The notes beneath the pieces are model-generated. The model saw only the letters and a list, made by a program, of their open reading frames with translations, searched no databases and was not told the DNA's origin. This document shows positions 51,408-58,725 of a DNA stretch of 64,000 nucleotides, piece by piece (the stretch's first letter is position 1; each line of letters starts with the position of its first letter). Position numbers and translations under genes: made by a program. Source of the DNA: Clostridia bacterium. Its GTDB lineage: Bacteria; Bacillota; Clostridia; Oscillospirales; CAG-272. The DNA is taken from NCBI GenBank assembly GCA_017621655.1, contig JAGASS010000033.1:1-64000 (forward strand), written 5' to 3'.

Positions 51408-51956
51408 ATGAACGAATTTTCAAACATAGCCGAGTATTCGGTTCAAAAAACAAGAAGTAAGCTATTTTACGTGGCGAAGGTGCTAACGCCAATAATAGTA
51501 GGCGTTGTACCGATCCTGTATTCAATTTATATGCTTCTTGCGTACGGATTCCCGCCATACCCATTTTTTATCATTTTTCTTTCCATTGTGTTAGTTGTTA
51601 TTTCATTAAATTATTTCCGCCGGATCGATTACGATTACCGTATAGTCGGAAGCGAGCTGTTCTTTTCAATCGTATATAACCGTAAAAAGCGCAAGGAGCT
51701 TGGCTCAATTGATCTGATACGGCTTGAAAAGATCGCTCCCTACGCCGGAAAATACGCCGATGAAGCGGAGGCCGCCGAGTACGATAAGGTATATGATTTT
51801 TCGTCCTCACCCAATGATCCTTACGTTTTTTACGCCGTCGAATACGATGAGGATAACAACACAAGGACCCTGTATCTTTTTAACGCATCGGAAAAAATGT
51901 TGAAGCTTATCAAGCTTTATAACCGCCGAGCAATAATAGATTACCCAAATGAATAA
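51408..51956 (+). CDS. Small membrane protein, paralogue of the protein at 39.5 kb
   Basis: This 182-residue protein opens with FSNIAEYSVQKTRSKLFY and has two membrane segments (about 24-45 and 50-68). A soluble C-terminal domain follows: YDYRIVGSELFFSIVYNRKK, LIRLEKIAPYAGKYAD, an acidic stretch and MLKLIKLYNRR. The same order of motifs is found in the 179-residue protein at 39528-40067, so the two form a family within this genome. It stands behind a perfect promoter and GGGGAGAAC. The function is unknown. The stop is followed at once by a hairpin that carries the next gene's ribosome-binding site. Confidence 0.78.
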   Translation: MNEFSNIAEYSVQKTRSKLFYVAKVLTPIIVGVVPILYSIYMLLAYGFPPYPFFIIFLSIVLVVISLNYFRRIDYDYRIVGSELFFSIVYNRKKRKELGSIDLIRLEKIAPYAGKYADEAEAAEYDKVYDFSSSPNDPYVFYAVEYDEDNNTRTLYLFNASEKMLKLIKLYNRRAIIDYPNE

Positions 51957-52000
51957 TAATCACCCTCGCAGCATAACAATTATCTGCGGGGGTGATTTTT
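51956..52000 (+). terminator. Terminator whose 3' arm is the next gene's ribosome-binding site
   Basis: AATCACCCTCGCAG (51958-51971) and CTGCGGGGGTGATT (51984-51997) form a 14-bp stem with one G-U pair around a 12-base loop, followed by T-T-T and TTG. The GGGGGTGAT of the 3' arm is the only ribosome-binding site for the TTG start at 52000. Confidence 0.75.
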
Positions 52001-52524
52001 TGAAAAGAGCATTGGCATTTACGGCACTGTGTGCCGTTATTCTTGTTTTATTCGTCTCATGCGGTGGCGGCAGGGCGACGAAAAGGTTGGATATAAGCTA
52101 CCCTTTTGATATACATGCGTATATAAAATTCGACGGCAGAAGCTACGAGGCGGATGTTACCGTAACGGGCGATGAGGATATTAAGATCACGTTTTGCGCC
52201 CCCGAAAGCTTAAAGAACACCGTTCTCGAAATGAAGAACGGAGAAGCTTTTCTCCACGTATCGGGCATCACCTTTCCCGTAAACGACGGCGGCTATTCGT
52301 CGGATAACGGTCTGTTACTTATTCGTCATCTGTTTTCCGTTACTGATAAAAACTATACCGACGCTTCGGTTATAAAAAGCGGCGGTATCAAATACAGCGT
52401 TGAAAACTACACGACGGACACAGGCAGAATCAGCGCGTATTTCGTCTCGGGCAAGCAAATTCCCGACAAGATAAGCGCTTCCCTTCGCGGACACGATATT
52501 GAGCTTGTAATTGTTAACGATTAA
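52000..52524 (+). CDS. Lipoprotein of unknown function
   Basis: The start is TTG at 52000 (read LKRALAFTALCAVILVLFVS), the only start that leaves a proper lipoprotein signal, with the cysteine in SCGGG at about residue 22. The mature part of about 150 residues is mostly beta-strand (YPFDIHAYIKFDGRSYEADV, ITFCAPESLKNTVLEM, IELVIVND). I recognise no family; the pattern is of a small LolA-like or other lipocalin-type domain, which I cannot confirm. It lies just downstream of the membrane protein at 51408 and behind a terminator-like hairpin that holds its ribosome-binding site. Confidence 0.72.
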   Translation: MKRALAFTALCAVILVLFVSCGGGRATKRLDISYPFDIHAYIKFDGRSYEADVTVTGDEDIKITFCAPESLKNTVLEMKNGEAFLHVSGITFPVNDGGYSSDNGLLLIRHLFSVTDKNYTDASVIKSGGIKYSVENYTTDTGRISAYFVSGKQIPDKISASLRGHDIELVIVND

Positions 52525-52542
52525 TTAAATTTGCTTTTTCTA

Positions 52543-52571
52543 TTGTATTCTCCCGAAAAATAAGGTATAAT
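52543..52571 (+). promoter_or_regulatory. Promoter of yajC
   Basis: TTGTAT at 52543-52548, a 17-base spacer and TATAAT at 52566-52571; yajC starts at 52605 behind GGAGG. Confidence 0.7.
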
Positions 52572-52604
52572 TACCTTGTATGTTAAAATTTGGAGGAAAT
52601 ATAA

Positions 52605-52898
52605 ATGTTAGGAACTATATTAATGCTCGTGCTTACGGTGGTTGTTTTCTATTTCTTCGCTATCCGTCCGCAGAAGAAGCAGGAAAAAGAAACGGCAGCA
52701 ATGCGTAACAGCATTGAAGTAGGTGATGAGATAATTACGATAGGCGGTATAATCGGAACTGTCATTATCGTCAAGGACGATAAGATGATGATCGAAACCG
52801 GTAACGACCGCACAAAGCTCACCATTCTCAAGAGCGCGGTAAGAACCGTTCTTCACGACGATGAGCCGACTACCGATTCCGGCGAGAAGCCGCAGTAA
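52605..52898 (+). CDS. yajC: Preprotein translocase subunit YajC
   Basis: This 97-residue protein has one N-terminal membrane segment ending in YFFAIRPQKKQEKE, the family signature. The conserved soluble core has RNSIEVGDEIITIGGIIGT, then IVKDDKMMIETGNDRTKLTI. YajC associates with the SecDF part of the Sec translocase. The start follows TTGGAGG. It is upstream of a TIGR04086 gene, a common arrangement in Bacillota, but a terminator hairpin lies between. Confidence 0.95.
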   Translation: MLGTILMLVLTVVVFYFFAIRPQKKQEKETAAMRNSIEVGDEIITIGGIIGTVIIVKDDKMMIETGNDRTKLTILKSAVRTVLHDDEPTTDSGEKPQ

Positions 52899-52914
52899 TT
52901 TTTCGGAATAAAAT

Positions 52915-52964
52915 TTCCCCTTTAAGAATATTCTTTGATAAAGGATATTTTTGAAGGGGTTTTT
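52915..52964 (+). terminator. Long-stem terminator after yajC
   Basis: CCCCTT and AAGGGG are the base of a long, partly G-U paired stem (AAGAATATTC against GGATATTTTT) and are followed by a T run. Confidence 0.7.
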
Positions 52965-52986
52965 ATTTTCCCCGAAGGAGAAGAAA

Positions 52987-53409
52987 ATGATTAAAACTGT
53001 AAACGCATCTCCATTGATCCCGGCACTCAAGGGCGCGGCAATATCGCTTCTTGTTTCACTGTTTGCTCTTTTCGTTTCGACATTTTTTCTTACCGAAAGC
53101 AAAAGTCTCGAGCTTATGACCTCGGTACTGCCTAAGGTCTTTCAGGTAATCTCTGCGATTATCGGCGGTTTTTTTGCGGGCAAGTTCTCTAAAGACAAAA
53201 GCTTTCTTTCGGGGATATTCAGCGGACTGATCTATAGTGTCATAATAGCGGTTGGTGCGCTTATTAATTCGGGATTCGAGCTTTACTACGTGCTTATCAG
53301 CACCCTGATCATCACTCTCGGCTCATTTATCGGTTCGCTTTTGAGCAGAGAAAGAGAAAAAAGCGGCGCGGCTAAAAGAAAGTCGATCATGAAAAAATTG
53401 CGTTCTTGA
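52987..53409 (+). CDS. TIGR04086-family membrane protein
   Basis: The start at 52987 (MIKTVNASPLIPALKGAAIS) follows CGAAGGAGAAG; the protein has 140 residues. Four membrane segments form the core (ALKGAAISLLVSLFALFVST, VISAIIGGFFAGKFSK, GIFSGLIYSVIIAVGALI and LIITLGSFIGSLLS), with the GG/GxFAGK pattern of the family. The C-terminus is basic. The role is unknown. The family often lies beside yajC (YrzE group), as here. Confidence 0.85.
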   Translation: MIKTVNASPLIPALKGAAISLLVSLFALFVSTFFLTESKSLELMTSVLPKVFQVISAIIGGFFAGKFSKDKSFLSGIFSGLIYSVIIAVGALINSGFELYYVLISTLIITLGSFIGSLLSREREKSGAAKRKSIMKKLRS

Positions 53410-53420
53410 TACAAAAATAC

Positions 53421-53449
53421 TTTACAACGTTACTTTAATGTGGTATAAT
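53421..53449 (+). promoter_or_regulatory. Promoter of the SPFH gene
   Basis: TTTACA at 53421-53426, a 17-base spacer and TATAAT at 53444-53449. Confidence 0.75.
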
Positions 53450-53478
53450 ATTTATATCACAGAAAAGGAGTGTTTTTT

Positions 53479-54423
53479 ATGATTCCGTTAATTATAGCAG
53501 CAGTTATAGTGGTTATTCTTCTTATCGCCTGTATCAAGATCGTTCCTCAGGCAACCGAGTACGTAATAGAATTTCTCGGTAAATATCAGAAGACCTGGTC
53601 AGCAGGTATTCACTGGAAATGGCCGATCATTCAGGTCGTTGCCAAAAAGGTAACGCTCAAGGAGCAGGTGCTTGACTCGCCTCCTCAGCCCGTTATCACC
53701 AAGGATAACGTTACTATGCAGATAGATACCGTTATTTTCTACGCTATCTACGATTCGAAGCTTTACTGCTACGGTGCGGTCAACCCCATTTCCGCGCTTG
53801 GAAACCTTGCGGCAACTACTCTTCGTAACCTCGTCGGTGAGCTTGAGCTTGACGATACTCTCACCTCCCGTGATACCATCAACGGAAAGATGACGGAGAT
53901 CCTCGACGAAGCTACCGATAAGTGGGGCATCAAGGTTCACCGCGTTGAGCTTAAGAATATCATTCCGCCTGCTGAAATTCAGAACGCGATGGAAAAGCAG
54001 ATGAAGGCAGAGCGTGACCGCCGTGAGACGCTTCTTGAAGCAGAAGGACACAAGGCAGCCGTTATCACTCGCGCAGAGGGTGACAAGCAGGCAATGATCC
54101 TTGCCGCAGAAGGTGAAAGAGACGCACGCATCGCAAGAGCAGAGGGCGAAGCGAAAGCAATTTTCCTTGCTAAAAAGGCAGAGGCAGACGGTCTTGCCGC
54201 ACTTAAAGAGGCAGGTGCTGACAGTGCCGTTATTGAGCTTAAGAAGTTTGAGGCGCTTATTGCTATGTCGAACGGTCGCGCATCCAAGATCATCGTTCCT
54301 ACTGACGTAGTAAATATGACAAAATCAAACGTAATGTTCTCCGAAACCTCCGGTCTCGGAGACGTTACAGATCCCGCGCCCGAGGAACCCAAAAAGCCGA
54401 AGACGGACCCTTGCTGCGACTGA
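53479..54423 (+). CDS. SPFH/band 7 family protein (QmcA/slipin-like)
   Basis: The ATG at 53479 is preferred over the GTG at 53470, which touches the AAGGAG site. The protein has 314 residues. An N-terminal membrane segment (IIAAVIVVILLIACIKIV) is followed by the SPFH domain (FLGKYQKTWSAGIHWKWP, MQIDTVIFYAIYDSKLYCYG, GELELDDTLTSRDTINGKM). A long charged helix comes next (MKAERDRRETLLEAEGHKAA), and the C-terminus is disordered and ends PCCD. SPFH proteins form membrane microdomains or protease-control cages; partners such as FtsH or NfeD are not adjacent. It is monocistronic and ends at a strong terminator. Confidence 0.93.
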   Translation: MIPLIIAAVIVVILLIACIKIVPQATEYVIEFLGKYQKTWSAGIHWKWPIIQVVAKKVTLKEQVLDSPPQPVITKDNVTMQIDTVIFYAIYDSKLYCYGAVNPISALGNLAATTLRNLVGELELDDTLTSRDTINGKMTEILDEATDKWGIKVHRVELKNIIPPAEIQNAMEKQMKAERDRRETLLEAEGHKAAVITRAEGDKQAMILAAEGERDARIARAEGEAKAIFLAKKAEADGLAALKEAGADSAVIELKKFEALIAMSNGRASKIIVPTDVVNMTKSNVMFSETSGLGDVTDPAPEEPKKPKTDPCCD

Positions 54424-54435
54424 TAAGTAAAATGA

Positions 54436-54468
54436 AAACTCCGAGCAAAGCTCGGAGTTTTTTTATTA
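54436..54468. terminator. Terminator between convergent genes
   Basis: AAACTCCGAGC, loop AAA, GCTCGGAGTTT, with a T run on the right side. Confidence 0.9.
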
Positions 54469-55257
54469 TCCAAACATTGTTTCGTTCACTTCGAGAAGCG
54501 AGGGGGCGACAAAATCGGGCTTGTCGCAGTCGTCTGCATTATCGACGTCCGACTGCTTTGTTTCGCCCGAAAGGACGAGGACGCTTGTTACGCCGTTACG
54601 CTTACCGAGCGCGATGTCGGTATAGAGGCGGTCGCCGAAGATGACCATATCCTCGGGTGCTGTCTCGGTTATCTGACACATCATATCAAGAGCCGATTTA
54701 TAGGGCTTTCCGAAGTATGTAGGAGTTACGCCCGTCGATGCGGTAACGAATGCGGAGATCGCGCCGCTGTCGGGAATGAATCCGTCCTCCGTCGGACAGT
54801 TAAAGTCGGGGTGAGTAGAGATATACTCCGCGCCGTTGCGCACGAGGCGGCAAGCGGTATCGAGCTTTGCGTAGGTAAGGGTCGTATCAAAGCTCGTTAC
54901 GACTATAGGTGCTTCCTCCGAAAGCTCGATTCCCGAGTTTACAAACTGAGTTTCAAGCTCGGGAGTGCCGACGAGGTAACAGCTCTTCCCTGCGCGGTTT
55001 CTCTTCAAAAACTGAATCGTTACGTCCCCTGCGGTAAGTATCTCGTTTCTGCTCGGCTCAAAGCCCATACGCGTAAGCTTTTCATAGTAAAAATCGGGGT
55101 TATGAGATGCGTTATTCGTGAAGAAAAGCACCTTATATCCGTTCTTACGGAGGTTCTTAATGAACTCGATAGCGTAATCAAAGACCTTTGCACCGAGGTA
55201 GATCGTTCCGTCCTGGTCGAAGACGAAAAGCTTTTTGTTTTTAAGTGTGTTTTTCAT
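54466..55257 (-). CDS. HAD-IIA family phosphatase (NagD-like)
   Basis: This 263-residue protein has HAD motifs I-IV: DQDGTIYLG (nucleophile and acid aspartates), VLFFTNNAS, and FGDRLYTDIALGKRNG with the metal aspartates. The cap of type IIA lies between motifs II and III (STHPDFNCPTEDGFIPDSGA). Members dephosphorylate sugar phosphates, p-nitrophenyl phosphate or glycolate-like by-products (family knowledge); the real substrate is unknown. It begins four bases after the rnhB stop and shares that leftward operon. Confidence 0.9.
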   Translation of the reverse strand: MKNTLKNKKLFVFDQDGTIYLGAKVFDYAIEFIKNLRKNGYKVLFFTNNASHNPDFYYEKLTRMGFEPSRNEILTAGDVTIQFLKRNRAGKSCYLVGTPELETQFVNSGIELSEEAPIVVTSFDTTLTYAKLDTACRLVRNGAEYISTHPDFNCPTEDGFIPDSGAISAFVTASTGVTPTYFGKPYKSALDMMCQITETAPEDMVIFGDRLYTDIALGKRNGVTSVLVLSGETKQSDVDNADDCDKPDFVAPSLLEVNETMFG

Positions 55258-55261
55258 AATT

Positions 55262-55849
55262 TTACTCCAATCTGAACGAGCGTCTGTGCTCGGGTGTTAT
55301 TCCGTATTTTTTAATTGCCTCGTAGTGTTCCTTTGTTGGATAGCCCTTATGCTTTGCAAAACCGTATTCGGGGTACTTTTTATCAAGCTCAAGGCAGGAG
55401 CGGTCACGCTCTACCTTTGCAAGGATCGATGCTGCCGCAATAGACGGGCTTTTAGCGTCTCCCTTAACTATCGCCTTAGCAGGTATCGTAAATCCGCGCG
55501 TCTGGTTTCCGTCGACGAGGACGAAATCGGGCTTCGGATCAAGCATTTCGATCGCACGGCGCATTGCAAGCAGTGCGGCGTTGAGTATATTCATTTCGTC
55601 TATTTCTGCCGCCGTTGCGTATGCGATACCGTAGCTTATCGCTTCCTCCTTGATCTTATCGTAAAGGACTTCTCTCTTCTTCTCGGTGAGCTTCTTCGAA
55701 TCGTTCAGCCCATCGATAACGAGTCCCTGCGGTAAGATGACTGCCGCCGCATATACGCTTCCCACAAGCGGTCCGCGCCCTGCCTCGTCTGTTCCGCAGA
55801 CTACTGCATATCCCTGCTCGACGGCTTCGTTTTCAAAAAAGTAATCCAT
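55262..55849 (-). CDS. rnhB: Ribonuclease HII
   Basis: The most plausible start is ATG 55849 (MDYFFENEAVEQGYAVVCGT), giving 195 residues; no ribosome-binding site precedes it. The core TDEAGRGPLVGSVYAAAVIL has the D-E catalytic pair, VDGNQTRGF carries the third acidic residue and AAASILAKVERDR the fourth block. RNase HII removes ribonucleotides from RNA-DNA hybrids. It lies between rbgA and the HAD gene. The region directly before it forms a terminator hairpin, so its expression may depend on read-through. Confidence 0.93.
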   Translation of the reverse strand: MDYFFENEAVEQGYAVVCGTDEAGRGPLVGSVYAAAVILPQGLVIDGLNDSKKLTEKKREVLYDKIKEEAISYGIAYATAAEIDEMNILNAALLAMRRAIEMLDPKPDFVLVDGNQTRGFTIPAKAIVKGDAKSPSIAAASILAKVERDRSCLELDKKYPEYGFAKHKGYPTKEHYEAIKKYGITPEHRRSFRLE

Positions 55850-55851
55850 AA

Positions 55852-55886
55852 TATAAAATACGGGGAACAAAACTTCATTCCCCGTA
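55852..55886 (-). terminator. Terminator hairpin between rbgA and rnhB
   Basis: On the leftward strand TACGGGGAA pairs with TTCCCCGTA around a 10-base loop and a T-rich tail follows. It lies two bases before the rnhB ATG. Confidence 0.75.
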
Positions 55887-55916
55887 CTCCTCTCTCATTA
55901 GGGTCGGCTTTACGCC

Positions 55917-56780
55917 TTATGGTTCTTCAAGTGTCATTCTGCCGATCTTACCGCCTCTGAATTCGTCAAGAAGCATAACGGCAGTTCTTTCAGTGTTTAC
56001 CTCACCACCGCTGATAAGAAATCCGCGTTTTCTTCCGATCGTTTCAAACAGATCGTAGTCTATCATATCCTCGTACTGCGACATATCGCCAAGCTTATAC
56101 CTAGCCGAAAGAAGCTCGGGATATTTTTTGCGCAGGCGTCCGCAAAGAATGATAGCCATTCTTTCCTGGTCAAGAATTTCATCTCTTATCGCGCCTGTCA
56201 CGGCAAGGTTTTCACCGACCGTCTGATCCTCAAACTTCGGCCAAAGCACGCCGGGTGTATCGAGAAGCTCGATTCCGTACTTCGTCGTTATCCACTGCTT
56301 GTCGCGTGTTACACCGGGACGGTCCTCGACCTTTGCGCGCCTTCCGCCTGCCAGACGGTTTATGAGCGAGGATTTACCGACGTTCGGTATTCCTGCGATC
56401 ATGACACGTAGGGTCTTGCCCGTCATTCCCTTGTTTTCGTATCGTGCAAGCTTTTCTGAAAGCAGACCTCGGATCTTATCTGGTATTTCATTAATTCCCG
56501 CACCGCTTGCGCTGTCTATAAAGAGGCAGGATTTTCCCTCTTTTTCATAGTAGCGCTTCCATCTGCTTATCGACTCGGGATCGGCGAGCGACGATTTACT
56601 GAATAGCGTAAGAACGGGCTTATTACCGACTATTTTATGTAACTCGGGATTCTTTGAGCTAACGGGAATACGCGCGTCGAGAATCTCGATGACCGCATCT
56701 ACCTGAGGCAGCATCTCCTTCATCATTCGGCGCGTTTTCGCCATATGCCCGGGAAACCATTGTATCAGCTCTGATGGCAT
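55917..56780 (-). CDS. rbgA: Ribosome biogenesis GTPase RbgA (YlqF)
   Basis: This 287-residue circularly permuted GTPase has the order G4-G5-G1-G2-G3. [12 protein letters not shown] opens it. The G1 loop is [14 protein letters not shown] near 127, G2 lies in DRPGVTRD, and G3 is [12 protein letters not shown]. The C-terminal RNA-binding domain contains the conserved [12 protein letters not shown]. It matures the large ribosomal subunit. The G4 position, normally NKxD, reads SKSS in LFSKSSLAD: the asparagine and the key aspartate are both replaced, so guanine specificity may be altered. It starts behind CGGAGAGAT, 12 bases after lepB. Confidence 0.94.
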   Translation of the reverse strand: MPSELIQWFPGHMAKTRRMMKEMLPQVDAVIEILDARIPVSSKNPELHKIVGNKPVLTLFSKSSLADPESISRWKRYYEKEGKSCLFIDSASGAGINEIPDKIRGLLSEKLARYENKGMTGKTLRVMIAGIPNVGKSSLINRLAGGRRAKVEDRPGVTRDKQWITTKYGIELLDTPGVLWPKFEDQTVGENLAVTGAIRDEILDQERMAIILCGRLRKKYPELLSARYKLGDMSQYEDMIDYDLFETIGRKRGFLISGGEVNTERTAVMLLDEFRGGKIGRMTLEEP

Positions 56781-56792
56781 TTTATCTCTCCG

Positions 56793-57371
56793 TTATTTTA
56801 CAGGTCCAAAACCGTCAAACGGCAGGAATCTGTATATGACCTGACCGATTATATATCTCTCGTCAATATAACCTACGTCGTAAAAACGGCTGTCAAGCGA
56901 ATTATTACGGTTATCACCCATAACGAACACGTGTCCTTCCGGAACGGTGATCTCGTCCTCCCCATAATCCCAATTGTGCATCAGATCGCTTCCGACGACA
57001 ATATACGGCTCTTCAAGAGGAAAGCCGTCTACGTATATCTTCCAGTTTTCACGGTCGAGACGGACCTTCTGTCCCTCCGTTGCGATAATACGCTTTACGA
57101 GCGGCTTATCAAGACCGTACGCTTCTGACTGACAGACGATAATATCGCCCTGCTTCGGCTCATAGAATATCTGACGTACCAAAAGCTTATCGCTATGCGA
57201 AAGCGTAGGGTACATTGAGTTTCCGTCCACAACCGCGATACGCGCTACGAACGAGAAAAGTATAAATACAGCTGCTACCGAAACAATAAATATTTCCAGC
57301 CATTCGAATATCGTCTGCGACGGTTTCTTCGGTTCGATTTCAATTTCTTTGTTATGATCAAAATTAATCAA
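56793..57371 (-). CDS. lepB: Signal peptidase I
   Basis: This 192-residue protein starts at TTG 57371 behind GCGGAAGATAAC. One membrane segment (about residues 26-48) anchors it. The catalytic serine is in GNSMYPTLSHSD near 75, and the lysine is in LVKRIIATEGQ near 114. The GDNRNNSLDSR box lies near 155. It removes signal peptides of exported proteins on the outer face of the membrane. It is part of the leftward operon from apgM to the HAD gene, 20 bases after the phosphoglycerate mutase stop. Confidence 0.95.
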   Translation of the reverse strand: MINFDHNKEIEIEPKKPSQTIFEWLEIFIVSVAAVFILFSFVARIAVVDGNSMYPTLSHSDKLLVRQIFYEPKQGDIIVCQSEAYGLDKPLVKRIIATEGQKVRLDRENWKIYVDGFPLEEPYIVVGSDLMHNWDYGEDEITVPEGHVFVMGDNRNNSLDSRFYDVGYIDERYIIGQVIYRFLPFDGFGPVK

Positions 57372-57390
57372 GTTATCTTCCGCCTTAAAT

Positions 57391-58587
57391 TTATTTTACA
57401 AGCATAGACATAAGATCATGTCCGCGAGGGATATAGTAATTCTTTTCAGCCGCGCTCTTTTCGCAGAAGCATTCAACACCGTCTGCTTCCTCGTTTGAAC
57501 GGTATATCATAAAGGGAACGGGATCAAGTGTATGCGTTCTCTTTGCGATCGGAGTAGGATGATCGGGGAGGATCATTATAGCATAGTCCTCACCGCAGGT
57601 CTTAAGATATTCGTATATCGGCTTAAGTATTCTTTCGCTTATATGACCGATGCTTGCTATCTTATTCTCGGTCTCTGCGCGGTGTCCGCATTCGTCGGGA
57701 CCTTCAACGTGAACGTAAACGAGGTCCTTTCCGCGCTTAAATGCGTCGATGGCGGCGTTCGCCTTGCCCTCGTAATTGGTTTTATAGTTACCCGTTGCGC
57801 CCTCGACGTCAACCGATTCCATTTCGGCGCAGATGCCGATTCCCTTTATGAGGTCAACTGCCGAAATGACCGTTGCGTTAAGCCCCCATTTTTCCTTAAA
57901 CGAGGACAGCGCCGGCTTCTCACCGGGACTCCATAGCCAAATAGAGTTTGCCGGCTTGAGTCCGCGCGCCTTACGCGCAAGATTTACGGGATGATCCTTC
58001 AGGACCTCGTAGCTATCGCGTATAAGAGTTGCGTACGGCTCGGGCGGCATTATGTCCCTGACCCCGTGACCGAGATGATCGTGAGGACGCTCAAACTCTT
58101 TGTATTCGGGCGGATCGTTCCATATCATACAGTGACGGTAGCTGACGCCCGGATAGAAAGCTCTCTTATCGGTCTTGAATTTCTCGTGAAGCGTTTTAAT
58201 AAGTTCTGCTGCCTCTTCCGTCGTTATCTCGTCGGCAGAATGGTCAAGCATTATTTTATCGTCATAGCTCTCCCCGTCCTCGGAAACTGTAACCACGTTA
58301 CAGCGAAAGGCGATGTCTCCCTCGTTCATCGTAAGACGCATCGACATTGCTTCAAGCGGCGAACGTCCCTTTGAATATATCGCAGGGTCATACGAGAGAA
58401 TTGCAAGATTCGCGGTATCGCTCTCGGGCACCATGTGCGACGGGACGTTAGACACCGTACCGACTGTCGACACCTTTGCAAGCGCATCAAGCGTCGGCTT
58501 ATCTGCACATTCGAACGGAGTTTTATTATCAAGCTCGGCAATAGGATAATCTGCCGCGCCGTCAGGGATAAGTACGAGATATTTCAT
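57391..58587 (-). CDS. apgM: Cofactor-independent phosphoglycerate mutase (ApgM type)
   Basis: This 398-residue protein belongs to the archaeal-type, metal-dependent phosphoglycerate mutases of the alkaline phosphatase superfamily. The DGAAD and nucleophile VPSHMVPESDTANLAILSYDP blocks are at the N-terminus, HVEGPDECGHRAE carries metal ligands, and ILPDHPTPIAKRTH and HTLDPVPFMIYRS are at the end. It interconverts 2- and 3-phosphoglycerate in glycolysis and gluconeogenesis without 2,3-bisphosphoglycerate. A leftward promoter, TTGTAT at 58649-58644 and TATAAT at 58626-58621 with a 17-base spacer, lies just before it. It leads the operon to lepB and rbgA. Confidence 0.93.
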   Translation of the reverse strand: MKYLVLIPDGAADYPIAELDNKTPFECADKPTLDALAKVSTVGTVSNVPSHMVPESDTANLAILSYDPAIYSKGRSPLEAMSMRLTMNEGDIAFRCNVVTVSEDGESYDDKIMLDHSADEITTEEAAELIKTLHEKFKTDKRAFYPGVSYRHCMIWNDPPEYKEFERPHDHLGHGVRDIMPPEPYATLIRDSYEVLKDHPVNLARKARGLKPANSIWLWSPGEKPALSSFKEKWGLNATVISAVDLIKGIGICAEMESVDVEGATGNYKTNYEGKANAAIDAFKRGKDLVYVHVEGPDECGHRAETENKIASIGHISERILKPIYEYLKTCGEDYAIMILPDHPTPIAKRTHTLDPVPFMIYRSNEEADGVECFCEKSAAEKNYYIPRGHDLMSMLVK

Positions 58588-58620
58588 GTTTTCGCCTTCT
58601 TTGGTGATACTATATCCTTC

Positions 58621-58649
58621 ATTATATCACATCATCGTAAATTATACAA
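58621..58649 (-). promoter_or_regulatory. Promoter of the apgM-lepB-rbgA-rnhB operon
   Basis: On the leftward strand TTGTAT is at 58649-58644, with a 17-base spacer and TATAAT at 58626-58621. A second TATAAT overlaps the -35. Confidence 0.7.
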
Positions 58650-58681
58650 GTAAAAATTTAATTATTTTATGGAAACAGATG

Positions 58682-58720
58682 ATAAAAAACTGCCGAAAAG
58701 CGATGCTTTTCGGCAGTTTT
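58682..58720 (-). terminator. Terminator of the rhamnosidase gene
   Basis: AAAACTGCCGAAAAG and CTTTTCGGCAGTTTT form a 15-bp perfect stem around CGATG; on the leftward strand a T run follows. Confidence 0.88.
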
Positions 58721-58725
58721 GAATT

